Of a DNA stretch of 64,000 bases, positions 33,212 to 44,403 are shown in pieces. Below the pieces are notes generated by a model. The model saw only the letters and a list, made by a program, of their open reading frames with translations. It searched no databases and had not been told where the DNA came from. This DNA comes from Blepharisma japonicum (taxonomy: Eukaryota; Ciliophora; Heterotrichea; Heterotrichida; Blepharismidae), in contig CATKHK010000075.1 of assembly GCA_949751835.1 (NCBI GenBank), forward strand, positions 165,026 to 229,025. Direction: 5' to 3'. Each line of letters begins with the position of its first letter. The stretch's first letter is position 1. The position numbers were made by a program, and so were the translations under genes.

Positions 33212-34978
33212 TTATTTTTTAGTTGTTTTATCCCTAAAATGATGCAATTTTCCTCTAGAAAAATTCATCTCTTTTAGCTTCTGTAAATATTGGCTATGCT
33301 TATTGCTCCTAACTTTTACTTTTAAAAAATATTTTGCATCAGGAAAAAGCTGACTAGTAAGAATATCATGGTCAAACATTTCAGCTTTTACTGTTTCTAA
33401 AGGAACCTTTTTTCTCAGTTCTTGGCTTTGAGATTGAGCTCTTTGACGAGAAATTGTCCTCGAAATATCGTCAGCCCTTTTCAATTTAGCTGTTTTTTCT
33501 CCATATTTTATTTCAAATAGTGTATTATTCATATCATTCAATAAGTCATTTATATTATCTTTCTGTGAGCTTGAAAGATAGAGGACACTTCTACGAGGAG
33601 AATTCAGCTTACTTGATGTGATGCTAGTCTTTTGGCTTAGAAATTGTAAAGGAAAAGGACTAGAAACATTTACTACTGGACTTTTTGGTTCAAAATCTTG
33701 AGTTTTTTTCTTATTAAGGTCAAATAGTGTGTATACCTCATAGCACCTATCGCATACCCTAACACTATCATAATAGTGAAAAGGAGTTTTCATTGCACAC
33801 TCATGAAGATTTTCTTGCTCATTATCCAAAGAGTTATTAACGCAATTAATAAATTGCCCTATATCCACCTCCACCAGATCTTTTTTCTTATCAATAATAA
33901 TTTTCTTCCCTAGAAGTATAAGTTTATATGGTATCAGTTTTCTGATAATTTTATCTTTATTTCTTGATTTTTGTTCCATTAAATTGTCTACCCTTAAAGT
34001 ATATTTTACTTTTTCAATGTCTTTTTCTTTCCCACTAAAATAAGTATTTCTTACTTTTTGGAGCTAATTATAACTTACTAAGTCGTCATAGTCGATTTCT
34101 TGTTTACTTGAAAGAGTTTGGGAGGTTACAATAAAATTGCAAAAATCGCCTGGGCATTTTTTGTGGGTGTTAGGCTTTTGGCCAATTGAAGCTGTGCCAG
34201 TTCTTTTATTTCATGACTGAGTGGTGTCCATAAATGATGACCGCCGCAATATAGAGTTGTCTTGAAGCCGCCCTTGAGACTGTGCACGTTTCATTTGAAA
34301 AATTGATTTTGGGACTAATAAATTTGCTGTTTTGCAAACTCTGCTCCCCATAAGTCACAAATTATTATTTATATCTTCAAAGTAGATTAGCTGCAGCTCT
34401 TCTATGCATCTTCTGCTATTTTTTTCAATGACTCTTAAAGCGTTTTCAGTGATTTCAGTTAATTTATCAACATAATTTTGAGCATAAACTTTCGTTTTTT
34501 CCTGAATTTCACGCTTTATATACTCTTTGCTGCAGCTGTAAATATATTTTCCTTCCGATTTTTTTAAATTTACAATATATCGAGAGTATATATGTTCAGG
34601 ACCTGCTGTAAAAGCTTGCATGGCTTCATTGTTTAGTAAGCTTTGGGCCATTAGTTGGGCAAAGCTCATTTTCTTGTCAAGGAGTTTAAATGTGTTGTCA
34701 CGAATGTAAATTACTCCAGGGTCTTCAGGGTTAGCAACTTCGTTTTCAGAGCCTGAGCTGGTCATTGTGTGATTGAGAAAGGTTAAAAAAATTTTGTCGA
34801 GCTTAACATTTTCTGAATGCTTTTTCTTGATATAGCCTTTACGATCTGTGAATAGTCATTTATAATTGGTAGGAGAGTCAGAATCAAATAATAAGGTATC
34901 AGCTAAAGGAATTTTTGCATTAAATAGCGAACTTTCTTTTCATAGCTGATTAAGAAACCATGCACAGTTAAACTCCAT
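33212..34978 (-). CDS. Unknown 583-aa protein with a small Cys motif
   Basis: A 583-aa protein after removal of a 15-nt intron. Two parts that appear as separate frames are one gene: same phase, joined through TGA=Trp and the intron. The N-terminal 90 residues look globular; a helical/coiled stretch is near residues 130-200 (YIKREIQEKTKVYAQNYVDK). Further on comes HECAMKTPFHYYDSVRVCDR followed by CYEVYTLFD, a possible single zinc site (His/Cys and CxxC) in a conserved-looking block. The tail is basic. I do not recognise the family. Confidence 0.78.
34064..34078 (-). other. 15-nt intron
   Basis: GTAAGTTATAATTAG. It joins YDDL to LQKVRNTYF in the 583-aa protein and removes an in-frame TAG. Confidence 0.85.
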
Positions 34979-35215
34979 GTCTAATATTTAAAACGACTTC
35001 GATGCAAATAAGCTAATTATTCTGAAATTTTTATAGAAAACTTGTGTAATTCTATTTATTTTATTTTACCAAAAATTCATACCATATATAATTTTTTCAA
35101 ATTGCATTATTTATTTGTGAAATTATCAAATTTCTTATTTAGCGTATCAAAATAAAGAAAACGAAAATAATTCTCTATTGTGCTGATAATATAATAAAAA
35201 ATTATATTACATAAA

Positions 35216-36031
35216 ATGAGCATCGACATCCAAATACCTATAAAATTTAATGATTCTGATTTTCGAGAGGTACAAATCCAAGATCAATCAGAAAACCCGA
35301 GATCTCCCTTTATATTAATTCCAGCAGGGTCAAGACCTGGTGGCTTTCAGCCCATACCTTTATCCCAGCTTAATTCTCTCCCACCACTGGTATCTCCATT
35401 AGACCCGAAAGATATAAAATACAAAAATGTACTTAAATCTTCCAAAAAAGTGCGCTATATATCAATTCTCGATATGGTTTACTGTCTATCCTATATAATA
35501 ATCGGCAAATTTATCCTAGTATTTCTAGTCATTTTTGGGCTTTTAGGATTTTTTTCTTCGTATAAACTCCATAGAAACTTATCAATGTCCTATATAATAA
35601 CTCTTATATTTGTGATGGTTTTGAAATTATTAATAGTAGCAGACGAAGAAGAGCTGGGTTTTGTAGGCTTAATGATCTTATATTTTATATTAGAAGGGAT
35701 TTCTTTATATTTTTCTATCAAATTTTTTAAAATTTTAGGAACCCTTGAGCCAAAAGAAAGACTAGAGTTGCTAGCCTTACAAAACGGACTTAATCGATCA
35801 AATAGAGGATTGGCAAGGTCAGAAACTGCGAGGCCTATTCAAATTCCTGCAGGTCCTCCTGCGAACGAATCAGTTCAAGATAACAGCTCTCAGTTGGGCG
35901 CTGATTTTGAAGCTCCAAATCTCAAAAATTTACAGCCAGTTCAAGAATTTCCAAGTGTAGTACATTATTCAGAAAGGGAAGGAACCGAACAGCATAATAG
36001 GCCCTTGAATCCAAGCGACAGTCTGGAATAA
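35216..36031 (+). CDS. Four-helix membrane protein, unknown
   Basis: A 271-aa protein. Residues 1-80 are Pro/Ser-rich and cytoplasmic in style. About 85-180 carry four hydrophobic helices (ILDMVYCLSYIIIGKF, ILVFLVIFGLLGFFSS, MSYIITLIFVMVLKLLIV, LGFVGLMILYFILEGISLYF), then a soluble tail rich in Gln, Pro and Ser. No tetraspanin or channel motif is visible. Function unknown. Stop TAA; the next gene starts 32 bp later on the same strand. Confidence 0.82.
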   Translation: MSIDIQIPIKFNDSDFREVQIQDQSENPRSPFILIPAGSRPGGFQPIPLSQLNSLPPLVSPLDPKDIKYKNVLKSSKKVRYISILDMVYCLSYIIIGKFILVFLVIFGLLGFFSSYKLHRNLSMSYIITLIFVMVLKLLIVADEEELGFVGLMILYFILEGISLYFSIKFFKILGTLEPKERLELLALQNGLNRSNRGLARSETARPIQIPAGPPANESVQDNSSQLGADFEAPNLKNLQPVQEFPSVVHYSEREGTEQHNRPLNPSDSLE

Positions 36032-36063
36032 TTATATAATTTATTTTTATTAAATACAAAAAT

Positions 36064-36579
36064 ATGTTATCCTTAAATTTGCCAGAGATTTCAGACGAGC
36101 AGCTGCAAAGAGGAGTAAATAACTTAAAACAAATGAACTCCTCCGATATACAAAGAATGGCAACCGCGTTAAAAACGATGGATCCAAGAATTGTGGAGGA
36201 TATATTTAAAAGCCAAGGAGTAGTTATGAGTGCAGAAGATATTATGAAAATGAGTGAAGCACTTACGCCAGATACTATAAAACTTATGACAAAATCTATT
36301 GAAGAACAAAAATCAAGAGATAAAAGTGAGAAAAAAGAAAAAGCTGAACCAATTCAGAAAAATTCCATAAACAATCCTAAATATAGCAGGCTGTTAAGCA
36401 AAGAGCTAGGCAGATCCAAAGAAGAAATAGACTCAGTGTTAAGCTTGATGGACAGAATTCTAGAAATTTTTAACATCTTTAAACGCTTTTTCAACATATT
36501 TACAGTTGGAAATAGAAAATACATAACAGGTGCCTTCTTTACAGGATTAATATCTATTTATTTTACCTCATTTTACTAA
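36064..36579 (+). CDS. Tail-anchored STI1-like helical protein
   Basis: A 171-aa protein. The first 85 residues are Met/Leu-rich amphipathic helices (LKQMNSSDIQRMATALKTMD, SAEDIMKMSEALTPDTIKLM) resembling STI1/DP-type modules found in Hop, ubiquilin and OEP61. A charged linker follows, then a single C-terminal hydrophobic helix (YITGAFFTGLISIYF) ending two residues before the stop, as in tail-anchored proteins of ER, mitochondria or peroxisomes. Likely an organelle-surface chaperone partner; this is inferred from layout. Confidence 0.78.
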   Translation: MLSLNLPEISDEQLQRGVNNLKQMNSSDIQRMATALKTMDPRIVEDIFKSQGVVMSAEDIMKMSEALTPDTIKLMTKSIEEQKSRDKSEKKEKAEPIQKNSINNPKYSRLLSKELGRSKEEIDSVLSLMDRILEIFNIFKRFFNIFTVGNRKYITGAFFTGLISIYFTSFY

Positions 36580-36613
36580 ATTCATTAAATTCATATAAAA
36601 ATTCTTGAAAATA

Positions 36614-38116
36614 ATGTCAAGAGATAAAATTGGGCTTCAAGTTCGAACTGAATTATTTGACCATGGAATTTTCCCATGCCCGCAGCGTCTTAATCAAAGC
36701 TCAATCATAAATTTAGTAAAAACCCTTTATCTCTCCGCGTCTCACGATGGAAAAATTACAATCTCCCAATGGGCAGAAGCAGCAATTAAGCAGCTTTCTC
36801 TATCTCTTCAAGAAGCAGAAGTATATTTTGAGCTGTTTCGAAGCTTAGCTTATGAGCGTAAGCCTCAGCAGCCAATTATAGATATAAAGCCTTTTGCGAT
36901 ATTTTTGATCTTACAGCTATATAGTACCGCAACAACCCGAATCAGTTTAGAAAATGCTTCAAGTTTGACGTCAAAATTCAACAGTGACGGTCTCGGCTTA
37001 TCAGGCTCTGGTACTTTTCCAAACCCAGCATCCCCAAGATCTAAAGCAGTCAGAGGTTTCTTATTTAGCCAGCCAGCTTCAGATTTTCAAATGACTCATC
37101 AATTCGTAAAAAGCAACCTTAAATTGCTTATGAAAGCCATAAGCTCAGACTTACAAGCAATAGAAGTCGCTTTGACTTCTTCTGAATTTAACTCGTTAGG
37201 ATTTTTATTTATCCCTATAGCTGGCACCCCAGAAGTCCCTATAAGCAGAATGGTCCCTTATTACCAAACTAAGCCACAAATGACAAGAGTCCATTCAGAC
37301 GACCTTTCTGAATGAATTAACAGAAAATTAATTTGTCCTACCAATGAAATGATTTCAGAGAGACCTGGGGTGTTATTATTGTCTGCTTTAAACAGAAGTG
37401 TAGTAATAAAAGGTCAAAATGAATGTCAAGGGAAAGATATAAGGCTTTTTAACTGTGAGGAAAGCTATGTCTATATAAATACAGCAGTGAAACAAATTTC
37501 GTTAATAAATTGTAGGGAGGTGACACTGTTTGTAACTGCTGTTTCAAAGGTGGCAACTATGGATAAATGTGAATTGTGTACAATAGCATTGACTGCGAAT
37601 ATGCTGAGGGTGGGAAATTCGGTGGATTGTACGGTTTATGTCTATTCACCATTTCCTCCTGTTTTGTATGGAGATAATAGAGGAATAACGCTGGGACCGT
37701 TCAATGTGTATTATCCAGAGGTGATGAGAATGATGGAAAATGCAGAAATCGCTAATAGTAATGCAAATCCCAAATGTATTCATAACTGGTCTGCACCTAT
37801 TGAGATGAATTCAGAGCAGTCGGGGCACTGTTTTACACTGTTGCAGCCTAAAGACTTTTTTAAATTGGTGCTACCAGGACAGTTTGGGGCTCAAAATCCT
37901 GTGCCTCAGCTAACGCCTGAAGAATTTGTTAATGCGATCAGGATCAGAGAAGAGTATTTTGCAAGCATTCAGGGAGCAATAGCAAAGGCTGGGTTAAATG
38001 AAGAACAAGAAAGAAGGCTTCATTTAGCAATTCAAGGATACTTTAGAGAGTGGCTTGTATCTTCAGGGAACGTTAAAGGGCCTTTAGAGTTAGTTAGGAT
38101 GATTGATCAAGAATAA
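36614..38116 (+). CDS. TBCCD1: TBCC domain-containing protein 1
   Basis: A 500-aa protein starting at the ATG at 36614; one TGA=Trp at 37313. Residues about 240-400 form the TBCC/CARP beta-helix domain (LLLSALNRSVVIKGQNECQG, LFNCEESYVYI, LINCREVTLFV, then LGPFNVYY). The N-terminal helical half and the C-terminal tail (LHLAIQGYFREWLV) match TBCCD1 layout. TBCCD1 relatives act at centrosomes and basal bodies and position them, fitting a ciliated cell. No Arg-finger GAP site is evident, as in other TBCCD1 proteins. Stop TAA. Confidence 0.88.
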
Positions 38117-39774
38117 AATTTAATTAAGTATAAACTAGATAAAATATTCTAAAGAGCTAATAATTCACTTCAATCTATACTAAAAGGCGCTAAAAAAGCA
38201 AATTTTTTAATTTTTCTTAAGATAATGTCAGAAAAAGGGAGAAATTCTAGAAATTCTATTTTTTCAAAAATATTATTTCTTAAGGAGATCGTCTTAAAAA
38301 TCGAAATTAGCATAGTTTTTTAAAATAATTCACTATTTTAATATTTATTTTTCTAGAGAGTTTTAATAAAAACGAAGTTTACCTTGCATCCATATTTTAA
38401 GTTGCAAAACGTTGCATTGCATCTTATATCTGCATTATAGGCTTTTTATAGAGCATGATCGCAAATAGAGATAAGAAAATTGTTTAAAATAAATAAAACT
38501 CGAGAAATTCAAGGAAATTATGTGTTTTTTATTAAAATATATTTAATTTGTGTGGAAATAATCTCAACTTATACTTTATTGAGTTATTTACACAAAAAAT
38601 ATAACGATCAAATAGAAAACCAAATTGATTTTTACCGATTTTGTGTTTTATTTTAAAAGTACTTTCAGATGGAGTTTATCTAATATTATTTGAGCTGAAT
38701 AAACATAAAGATTCGCCCAAGTTTATTTTTGATTATAATGATATAGTCTCTTTCTTTTTAATGATGAATTTTCTATTTTGAGAATAATAAACTGATTTAT
38801 ACATATAAAATTCTAGAAAATAATGCAACGCTGCAAGTTCTGTATGCCTGCGCAACAGGAAATAAGTATTTGATCGATCCATCAAGCATAAGTTCATTAA
38901 ATTAATATTTGGAAAAAATGAATTTTTCAAGATTCATAGTCAATTCTATGCAAAATACTCACATTTTTTTAGACACTATAAATCTATTTAAAGAGTTTCC
39001 ATCACGTAACTTCCAAGCTTATAGAAATTTTTTGGTTTGAGTAGAAGTTAGAGCTCAAAGATAATTTCAGATGAAAATTGATTAATACCCACAGCAAAGT
39101 AATAGCTGCATGACATATATCTTAAAGTATTAGCCATCTATAAAAGGGCTCTAATTCAAAAATCAAGTACTTCAAAAATCGCTTGCTTTCACAGAATATT
39201 ATAAACTTTAATGATTTTCTAGATTTTTCCATCTCTGAAGATATCCAATTTCATCTTAAATCAAAAGAAAATAAGAATACACAGTAGTGACATGGCTTAA
39301 TTATCCTACAAAACAATTTAATTCTAGAATGGTAACAATTCAAAGTCAGTTTCGACCCTTATGATCAGATAAAAGCGAATATATTTGATAGAAGAATTTT
39401 ATCTCAAATTTTGATTAGAAGAATGGCAGACTAAGATCAATGTAATTGATATGTGTAGTTCTTAGCATTAATTCAATATCAAGTATTTAGCTAGCCTTTG
39501 GCTTAGTAATAGAATACTCCAAGCTCCTCCTATTTGACTTTTAGCATGGAAAGTTATAAGATAATAATTTCTATTTATGATCCATTAGATTTAAAATATC
39601 TTTTGGATCATGCTAAAAGCGTATTTAAGTCATTTGTTACATTTCTAATCTTTTCTAAATACCTCAAAAAACAAAAATACCGATCTCAACTCCCTTTATA
39701 ATACCCTCACACTTATTTTTTTGGATTGTTTTGCTCCGCGTATCCAGCATTAATATGTTACAATTTTAAACAGA
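38117..39774. other. Long intergenic stretch between convergent genes
   Basis: 1.66 kb without a supportable gene. TAA and TAG are frequent in all frames. A nested inverted repeat is at 39538-39619. A plus-strand frame near 38942-39060 is open for about 40 codons but has no recognisable content. Confidence 0.5.
39538..39619. repeat. Nested inverted repeat
   Basis: Arms CTTTTAGCATG (39538-39548) and CATGCTAAAAG (39609-39619) are perfectly complementary. Inside them ATGATCCA (39577-39584) pairs with TGGATCAT (39604-39611). It may fold as a hairpin; function unknown and chance is possible. Confidence 0.5.
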
Positions 39775-40350
39775 TTAGTTAATATTATTATTCATATACC
39801 CACTTTGTGAAAAATTCAGGAACATCTGCATTATCTGTTGTTCCCTTTCTCTTGAATTTATTAGATCCATCATAAGTTTTTGATTTATCTCCATAGCGTC
39901 TTTGTACTTTTTTTCTAAAACGTTTATAGTATTCTGCATTTGTTCCTGCTGAGATTGAAGCTGAATACATCGATTTAATATGGCCTCGTTTGCACTTTTA
40001 ATCGTATTGGCCATTGTTTGTGAGAGTTCAGAGGTTTTTCTATGTATATGGTCTAGTAAATCTTTTTGCCCCTTCACAAAATTCGGATGACTGAATATTT
40101 GTTGTTCTCCAGAGTCTTTAGATTTGTGGAAATCATACATATTTAGCTGTCTTATGAAGCTGGCTAAGTTTTTATGCCTAAAGTATAGAGGTAATATTCG
40201 TGATGAAAATTCGTTTACATCTTTAATTACGAAAGAATTCCCATCATCTGTCCAAGATACAATGTCTCGGTAATCTTCATGGCTTACCATATCAAAGGTT
40301 TTTGAAAGGAATGAGGTCGGTCTGATTCTATCTCTTTTATTTCTTGTCAT
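39775..40350 (-). CDS. HSF-type DNA-binding protein, short
   Basis: A 191-aa protein. The winged-helix HSF DNA-binding domain is residues about 12-105 (SFLSKTFDMVSH, IVSWTDDGNSFVIKDVNEFS, LPLYFRHKNLASFIRQLNMY, DFHK), with the recognition helix intact. A coiled coil (HR-A/B type, residues 115-175) follows, then the protein ends without a clear activation domain. It should bind heat shock elements as a trimer; missing activation sequence suggests a repressor or partner role, an inference. Related to 54421-55230. Confidence 0.92.
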   Translation of the reverse strand: MTRNKRDRIRPTSFLSKTFDMVSHEDYRDIVSWTDDGNSFVIKDVNEFSSRILPLYFRHKNLASFIRQLNMYDFHKSKDSGEQQIFSHPNFVKGQKDLLDHIHRKTSELSQTMANTIKSANEAILNRCIQLQSQQEQMQNTINVLEKKYKDAMEINQKLMMDLINSREREQQIMQMFLNFSQSGYMNNNIN

Positions 40351-41380
40351 TATTTTTTATTAAGCGGATAGTAAAGTTGAATTTTCCATTATGTTCTAGA
40401 ATCGAATATGGCAATAGAAATGATATTCTATACACAAAATGGGGGAAAGTAAAGGCTACTGTTCTGCATATTTCTTGCTCTTTTAGTGCTTAATATTTTG
40501 CTTGTGTTGCTTAAGGAAAGTAATATCAGTGAGTAGTGTTTATATATAATCAGATAAATTTAAAATATTTTATTTTTCCCAAAATTTTGTGGTTTCGTCC
40601 TCGTTTTCAGGATTTTTGATGGGAGATTACTGCAAAATAATATAGAAGCTAAAGATTATTCAAGGTACTGCATAAAATTTTTGCAAATATCTCTTTTATT
40701 TTTTTTGGCTATTTCAAGCAATAAATATCTTTAAAAAATGATATTCTATGCATTGAAAGTGACTGATATTGAATCTCTATAGCAGCTACCAGCAAATTAA
40801 TGAGAGGAGTCACTTTTATATCCGAGATATAAAATCCTTGAGTAATAATAATTCAAGAGCGATGATCCAATTTCCAGAAAATAAACGTTTTCAGGTTTTC
40901 TAAAAGTAAATTGACTTACTAATGGCTCTCAGTACAAAGATCTGCAAATACATAAATCATTTATATCATAAGATTTATAGTAATGCCAACCAAGTATTGA
41001 TTTTCGAATAATCGCAGTCAAAGAGAAACGACGATTTATATGAGCTATAGAATTGGGCTTGTTTCCTGCTTATATAGACAGAAATCAATTGATGAATTTT
41101 TTTTTAATAAAAGGGCTATTTTTGTATGATGGCTTTATCCATTTCTCAGAATAGCTTTTTATAAATCAAACAAAACACATTACTGGTTAAAGTAATAAAC
41201 TTATATTTTATAATTTTAGAAAATTAATATATATTTTGCTATTCACACAGTCCAGGTTTTTGGTCAACTTTATTAGATCAAGGCAAAGATTATTTTCTTT
41301 CCTTTTATGAAGCATTACTATATGTACTTATATTTATCGTTAATATAAACAATATCCAATTTCCAAATAATAAAAGAATA
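40351..41380. other. Intergenic, AT-rich
   Basis: 1.03 kb upstream of the HSF-type gene and downstream of a secreted-protein gene. No gene, tRNA or clear motif seen. Confidence 0.5.
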
Positions 41381-42274
41381 TTAATTAAGCTGCCAGTTCA
41401 GCAAGATTTTTAGCAAGTCTGCATACAAGCTTCCAGCTTGCTTGTAGTCTAAGATTGAATAAGCTTTCGCGAGCTCTGATTTTTTAGCATTTATTTTTTT
41501 AATATTCATTCCATATCTAATTGTAGCTTGAGTGAGTCCATCAGATGTGAATAATTTTGCGATTTTTGCTTTAAAGTCTGTCAGGTCACAATTACCGTTA
41601 ACTTTCTTTAGATCTAATACTACTAAAGCGACTTTTATGGCAAGACTGTTTAAATTTTGATCTCCTTTGATAACACCATTGAGTGAACTTCCTGCAAGTG
41701 TGATAGAGCTCGGGACTTCATTAAGGCTGCTGACACATGATGGATTTTTACAAGTTTCTCCTATCCTTGTGAAAAATCCAACTGAAAGATCATAAAGTTT
41801 GTTGATATTAATCAAGGCTGGGTTAGGATTATCTTCAATAAAATATCTTAAGGCTTTCCCAAAATGTTCTCCAGCTTCATGAACATTAGTAGCTGTCGCC
41901 ATCTTCATGATATTTGCCTCAATAAACTCAAAATTCGTATATAGCCTAAACAAAAGAGTCCTCGGCCCTTCTTCGCTGATTGTTGAAAAAATTCCTACAA
42001 CTTCATGATAATGGCAGCTATCCAACTCATGCTCAGCTTCTGCCAGAAATGTTTTTATAATGATTCCTGCTTTTAAATAGCTTTTATGATATAAAGCTTC
42101 CACTATTGCTTTTACATTTAAGCTCACTTTTTGGACATAAGTTGGGTTTAAGCAGTCTTCTCCAATTTCTACTTCTGTTTCTTGGAATCCTGATAAAAAG
42201 CCTTCAAGAAATTCACGCTCGTCTGTGGCTTGGGTTATAAATAAGAAAGCGAATATGATCAATGCTTTATTCAT
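41381..42274 (-). CDS. Secreted helical protein, unknown
   Basis: A 297-aa protein with signal peptide MNKALIIFAFLFITQATD (cleavage about residue 16). The mature part is mostly helical with about six cysteines (GEDCLNP, LDSCHYH, ETCKNPSC, GNCDLTDF), and one acidic motif EFLEGFLSGFQETEVEIGED follows the leader. I know of ciliate secreted proteins with this EFL.GF...E pattern but no function. Stop TAA. Head-to-head with the SET gene, 36 bp between start codons. Confidence 0.82.
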   Translation of the reverse strand: MNKALIIFAFLFITQATDEREFLEGFLSGFQETEVEIGEDCLNPTYVQKVSLNVKAIVEALYHKSYLKAGIIIKTFLAEAEHELDSCHYHEVVGIFSTISEEGPRTLLFRLYTNFEFIEANIMKMATATNVHEAGEHFGKALRYFIEDNPNPALININKLYDLSVGFFTRIGETCKNPSCVSSLNEVPSSITLAGSSLNGVIKGDQNLNSLAIKVALVVLDLKKVNGNCDLTDFKAKIAKLFTSDGLTQATIRYGMNIKKINAKKSELAKAYSILDYKQAGSLYADLLKILLNWQLN

Positions 42275-42310
42275 TTTATTAATATTAAATGAAATTTATT
42301 TGTGAAAATT

Positions 42311-43882
42311 ATGAATAGTATAGAGATTTTAGAGCAAGATGAAAATATGAGGCTATTTGTGGGCTGGGCGAGGGAAAATGATATTTGGGTGAGTGAAAAT
42401 ATATGATATCCTACAATGTTTAGTGGCGGGTATCTGGGTGTTGCTAGTATAGGAAATATTGGAAATAATGAATGTTTGATGAGAATTCCAAATGAGGCTA
42501 TTTTATCGGTAAAATCTGAAGAGATAAATGAGATTTCAAATATTTTTGAAAAGCATTGTGATTTATTTTCTGGGATTTCACATCTTTATGCAGATTACAA
42601 AGAGGTTATTTTTCTTATCTACGAATATTGTAAAGGGGTAAATTCAAAATGGTATTATTATTTAAATATTTTGCCTAAAAATCCTGAAATTTTATCTAAT
42701 TGATCATATGAAGAGCTCTCAGATTTGCAGGATAAAATTCTTCTTGAAGAAACCGTAAATTCTAAGCTTGAAGAAGAAAAAGCCATGAAATTAATCTATG
42801 ATTCATTACTAAATTATCCTTCTCAATTCCCAGGAATCACTCTTGATATAATCAAATGATCTCAAAAAATCGTAAACACAAGAGCCTTTGCACATTGCGG
42901 AATCTCATTAATCCCATTTGCTGATTTTTTTAATCATGGGGTTTCACATCTTTCTTACTCAAAAGAAAATTCTGAAGATGTTCAAAATGATGATAATTCA
43001 GACGACTGCGATTTTGATAATGATGCAGGAATTGATGAAAATGCTATGTATATGAATTTTACTACTTTATGCAATATGAAATTTGGAAAACAAGAGAATT
43101 TTTCGAAAAAAATAAAAATGGTTTTTGAAGAATCCAAACTAATTGATGAAAAATTTTATAAATTAAATAACGAAGAAGAGGACAATTTAAATGATTTTGG
43201 GGATAATTTTGTAATTAAAACTGGAAAAAATGAAAATTATGGAAGTGGATGCCAACTTTTTATTTCTTATGGAGCGTATTCTAATAGGATGCTGCTTCAG
43301 CAATATGGATTTGCGGTTTTAGATAATAAATATAATTATGCTTATGTAAAAATCTCTACTCCAGAATTGGTAATAGAAAATCAACTCATTGATAACTTTG
43401 AAATACCTTGCATAGATTTTAAAATAAAAAGAAAATCACTTTGCTTGAAATTACTCCGCGTATTACGAGCATTTGGATGAGATGAAAAATTGAGCTATAC
43501 AGCATTTTTATCGCCTTCTGACTTAAATTTAGAGCTCAGGGTTATGCGCCATGCGTTTTTAATTTTAAATAAACAAATAGAAGATTTTCCAACAAGTATT
43601 GATGAAGACTTTGTGCTTTTATCACAGTCTGCAAATGAAAGAATTAGATTTTCAGTAATATTTATTAAGATTATATATCGGATTGAGATTAAAAGTTGCA
43701 TTTTTTCACAAATAAAATATTTTCAAATTTTGACTGAAATTATATTAAGAATGATTCGAGGTGAATTTTTTGAATACTCTACTAGATTAGTACCAGAAAT
43801 AGAGAATGAGAATGATTACGAAGGGAATCGAAAAGCAATTAAAACTTATTTAGATTGCTTAAGGATTTTTCATAGCAATTAA
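42311..43882 (+). CDS. SET-domain protein lysine/histidine methyltransferase, SETD3/RLSMT type
   Basis: A 523-aa protein read through TGA=Trp at several places. It begins with the family's N-terminal part (LFVGWARENDIWVSENIWYP). The SET domain is split by an insert as in SETD3/rubisco-LSMT proteins. Landmarks are TRAFAHCGISLIPFADFFNH (SET motif with NH), an acidic insert, then GSGCQLFISYGAYSNRMLLQ and QYGFAV (AdoMet-binding and pseudoknot). A helical substrate-binding domain completes it. Members methylate actin His or Lys in various proteins; the substrate here is not known. Stop TAA. Confidence 0.88.
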
Positions 43883-44149
43883 TTTCATATATCATAGGCA
43901 AACTCTAAATCATTTTAAACAATATTTTTCATCTTATAAATTCCCTCAGCTCTACAAATATAAATAAGTTTATAATTGTAGAAAACATAACCAATATTAA
44001 AACTATGCATTATCGATATAAGTTTTATTATAATTATTTCACATATTCTTATTGGAGACTTTGAATATCCAAAATTTTTTGCTCTTTCAAACAATCTATT
44101 TTTATGTAAAGCTGATAATAATTTTCAAACAGACTTTATAATAAATAAG

Positions 44150-44365
44150 ATGGCAGACCAAGAAAACCCATCCCAGCCCGCCGAAGACCTCACAGTCTTC
44201 GTTCAAAATTTACTACAGCAAATGCAAGGAAGGTTCCAACAAATGTCAGATGCAATTTTAAACAGAATTGACGATATGGGAAGCAGAATCGACGAGCTAG
44301 AAAAATCAATTGGACAACTTATGGAAGAAGCAGGAGTAGAAGAAGCAAAATCGCCAAATCGTTAA
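44150..44365 (+). CDS. HSBP1: Heat shock factor-binding protein 1
   Basis: A 71-aa protein made almost wholly of one heptad coiled coil: LTVFVQNLLQQMQGRFQQMS followed by DAILNRIDDMGSRIDELEKS. Size, motif and acidic tail match HSBP1, which binds the trimerisation region of HSF and dampens the heat shock response. Two HSF-type genes lie in the same window (39775-40350 and 54421-55230). Start ATG at 44150; stop TAA. Confidence 0.93.
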   Translation: MADQENPSQPAEDLTVFVQNLLQQMQGRFQQMSDAILNRIDDMGSRIDELEKSIGQLMEEAGVEEAKSPNR

Positions 44366-44403
44366 AAATTTATTTAAAGGAATTTATATATATATGTATA
44401 ATC

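Noticed and set aside
38942-39430. Plus-strand stretch that reads as about 160 open codons if TAA and TAG are taken as Gln as well as TGA as Trp.
   Set aside because: With all three stops made sense codons any AT-rich frame is open. Genes here clearly use TAA/TAG as stops, so this is not evidence of a gene.
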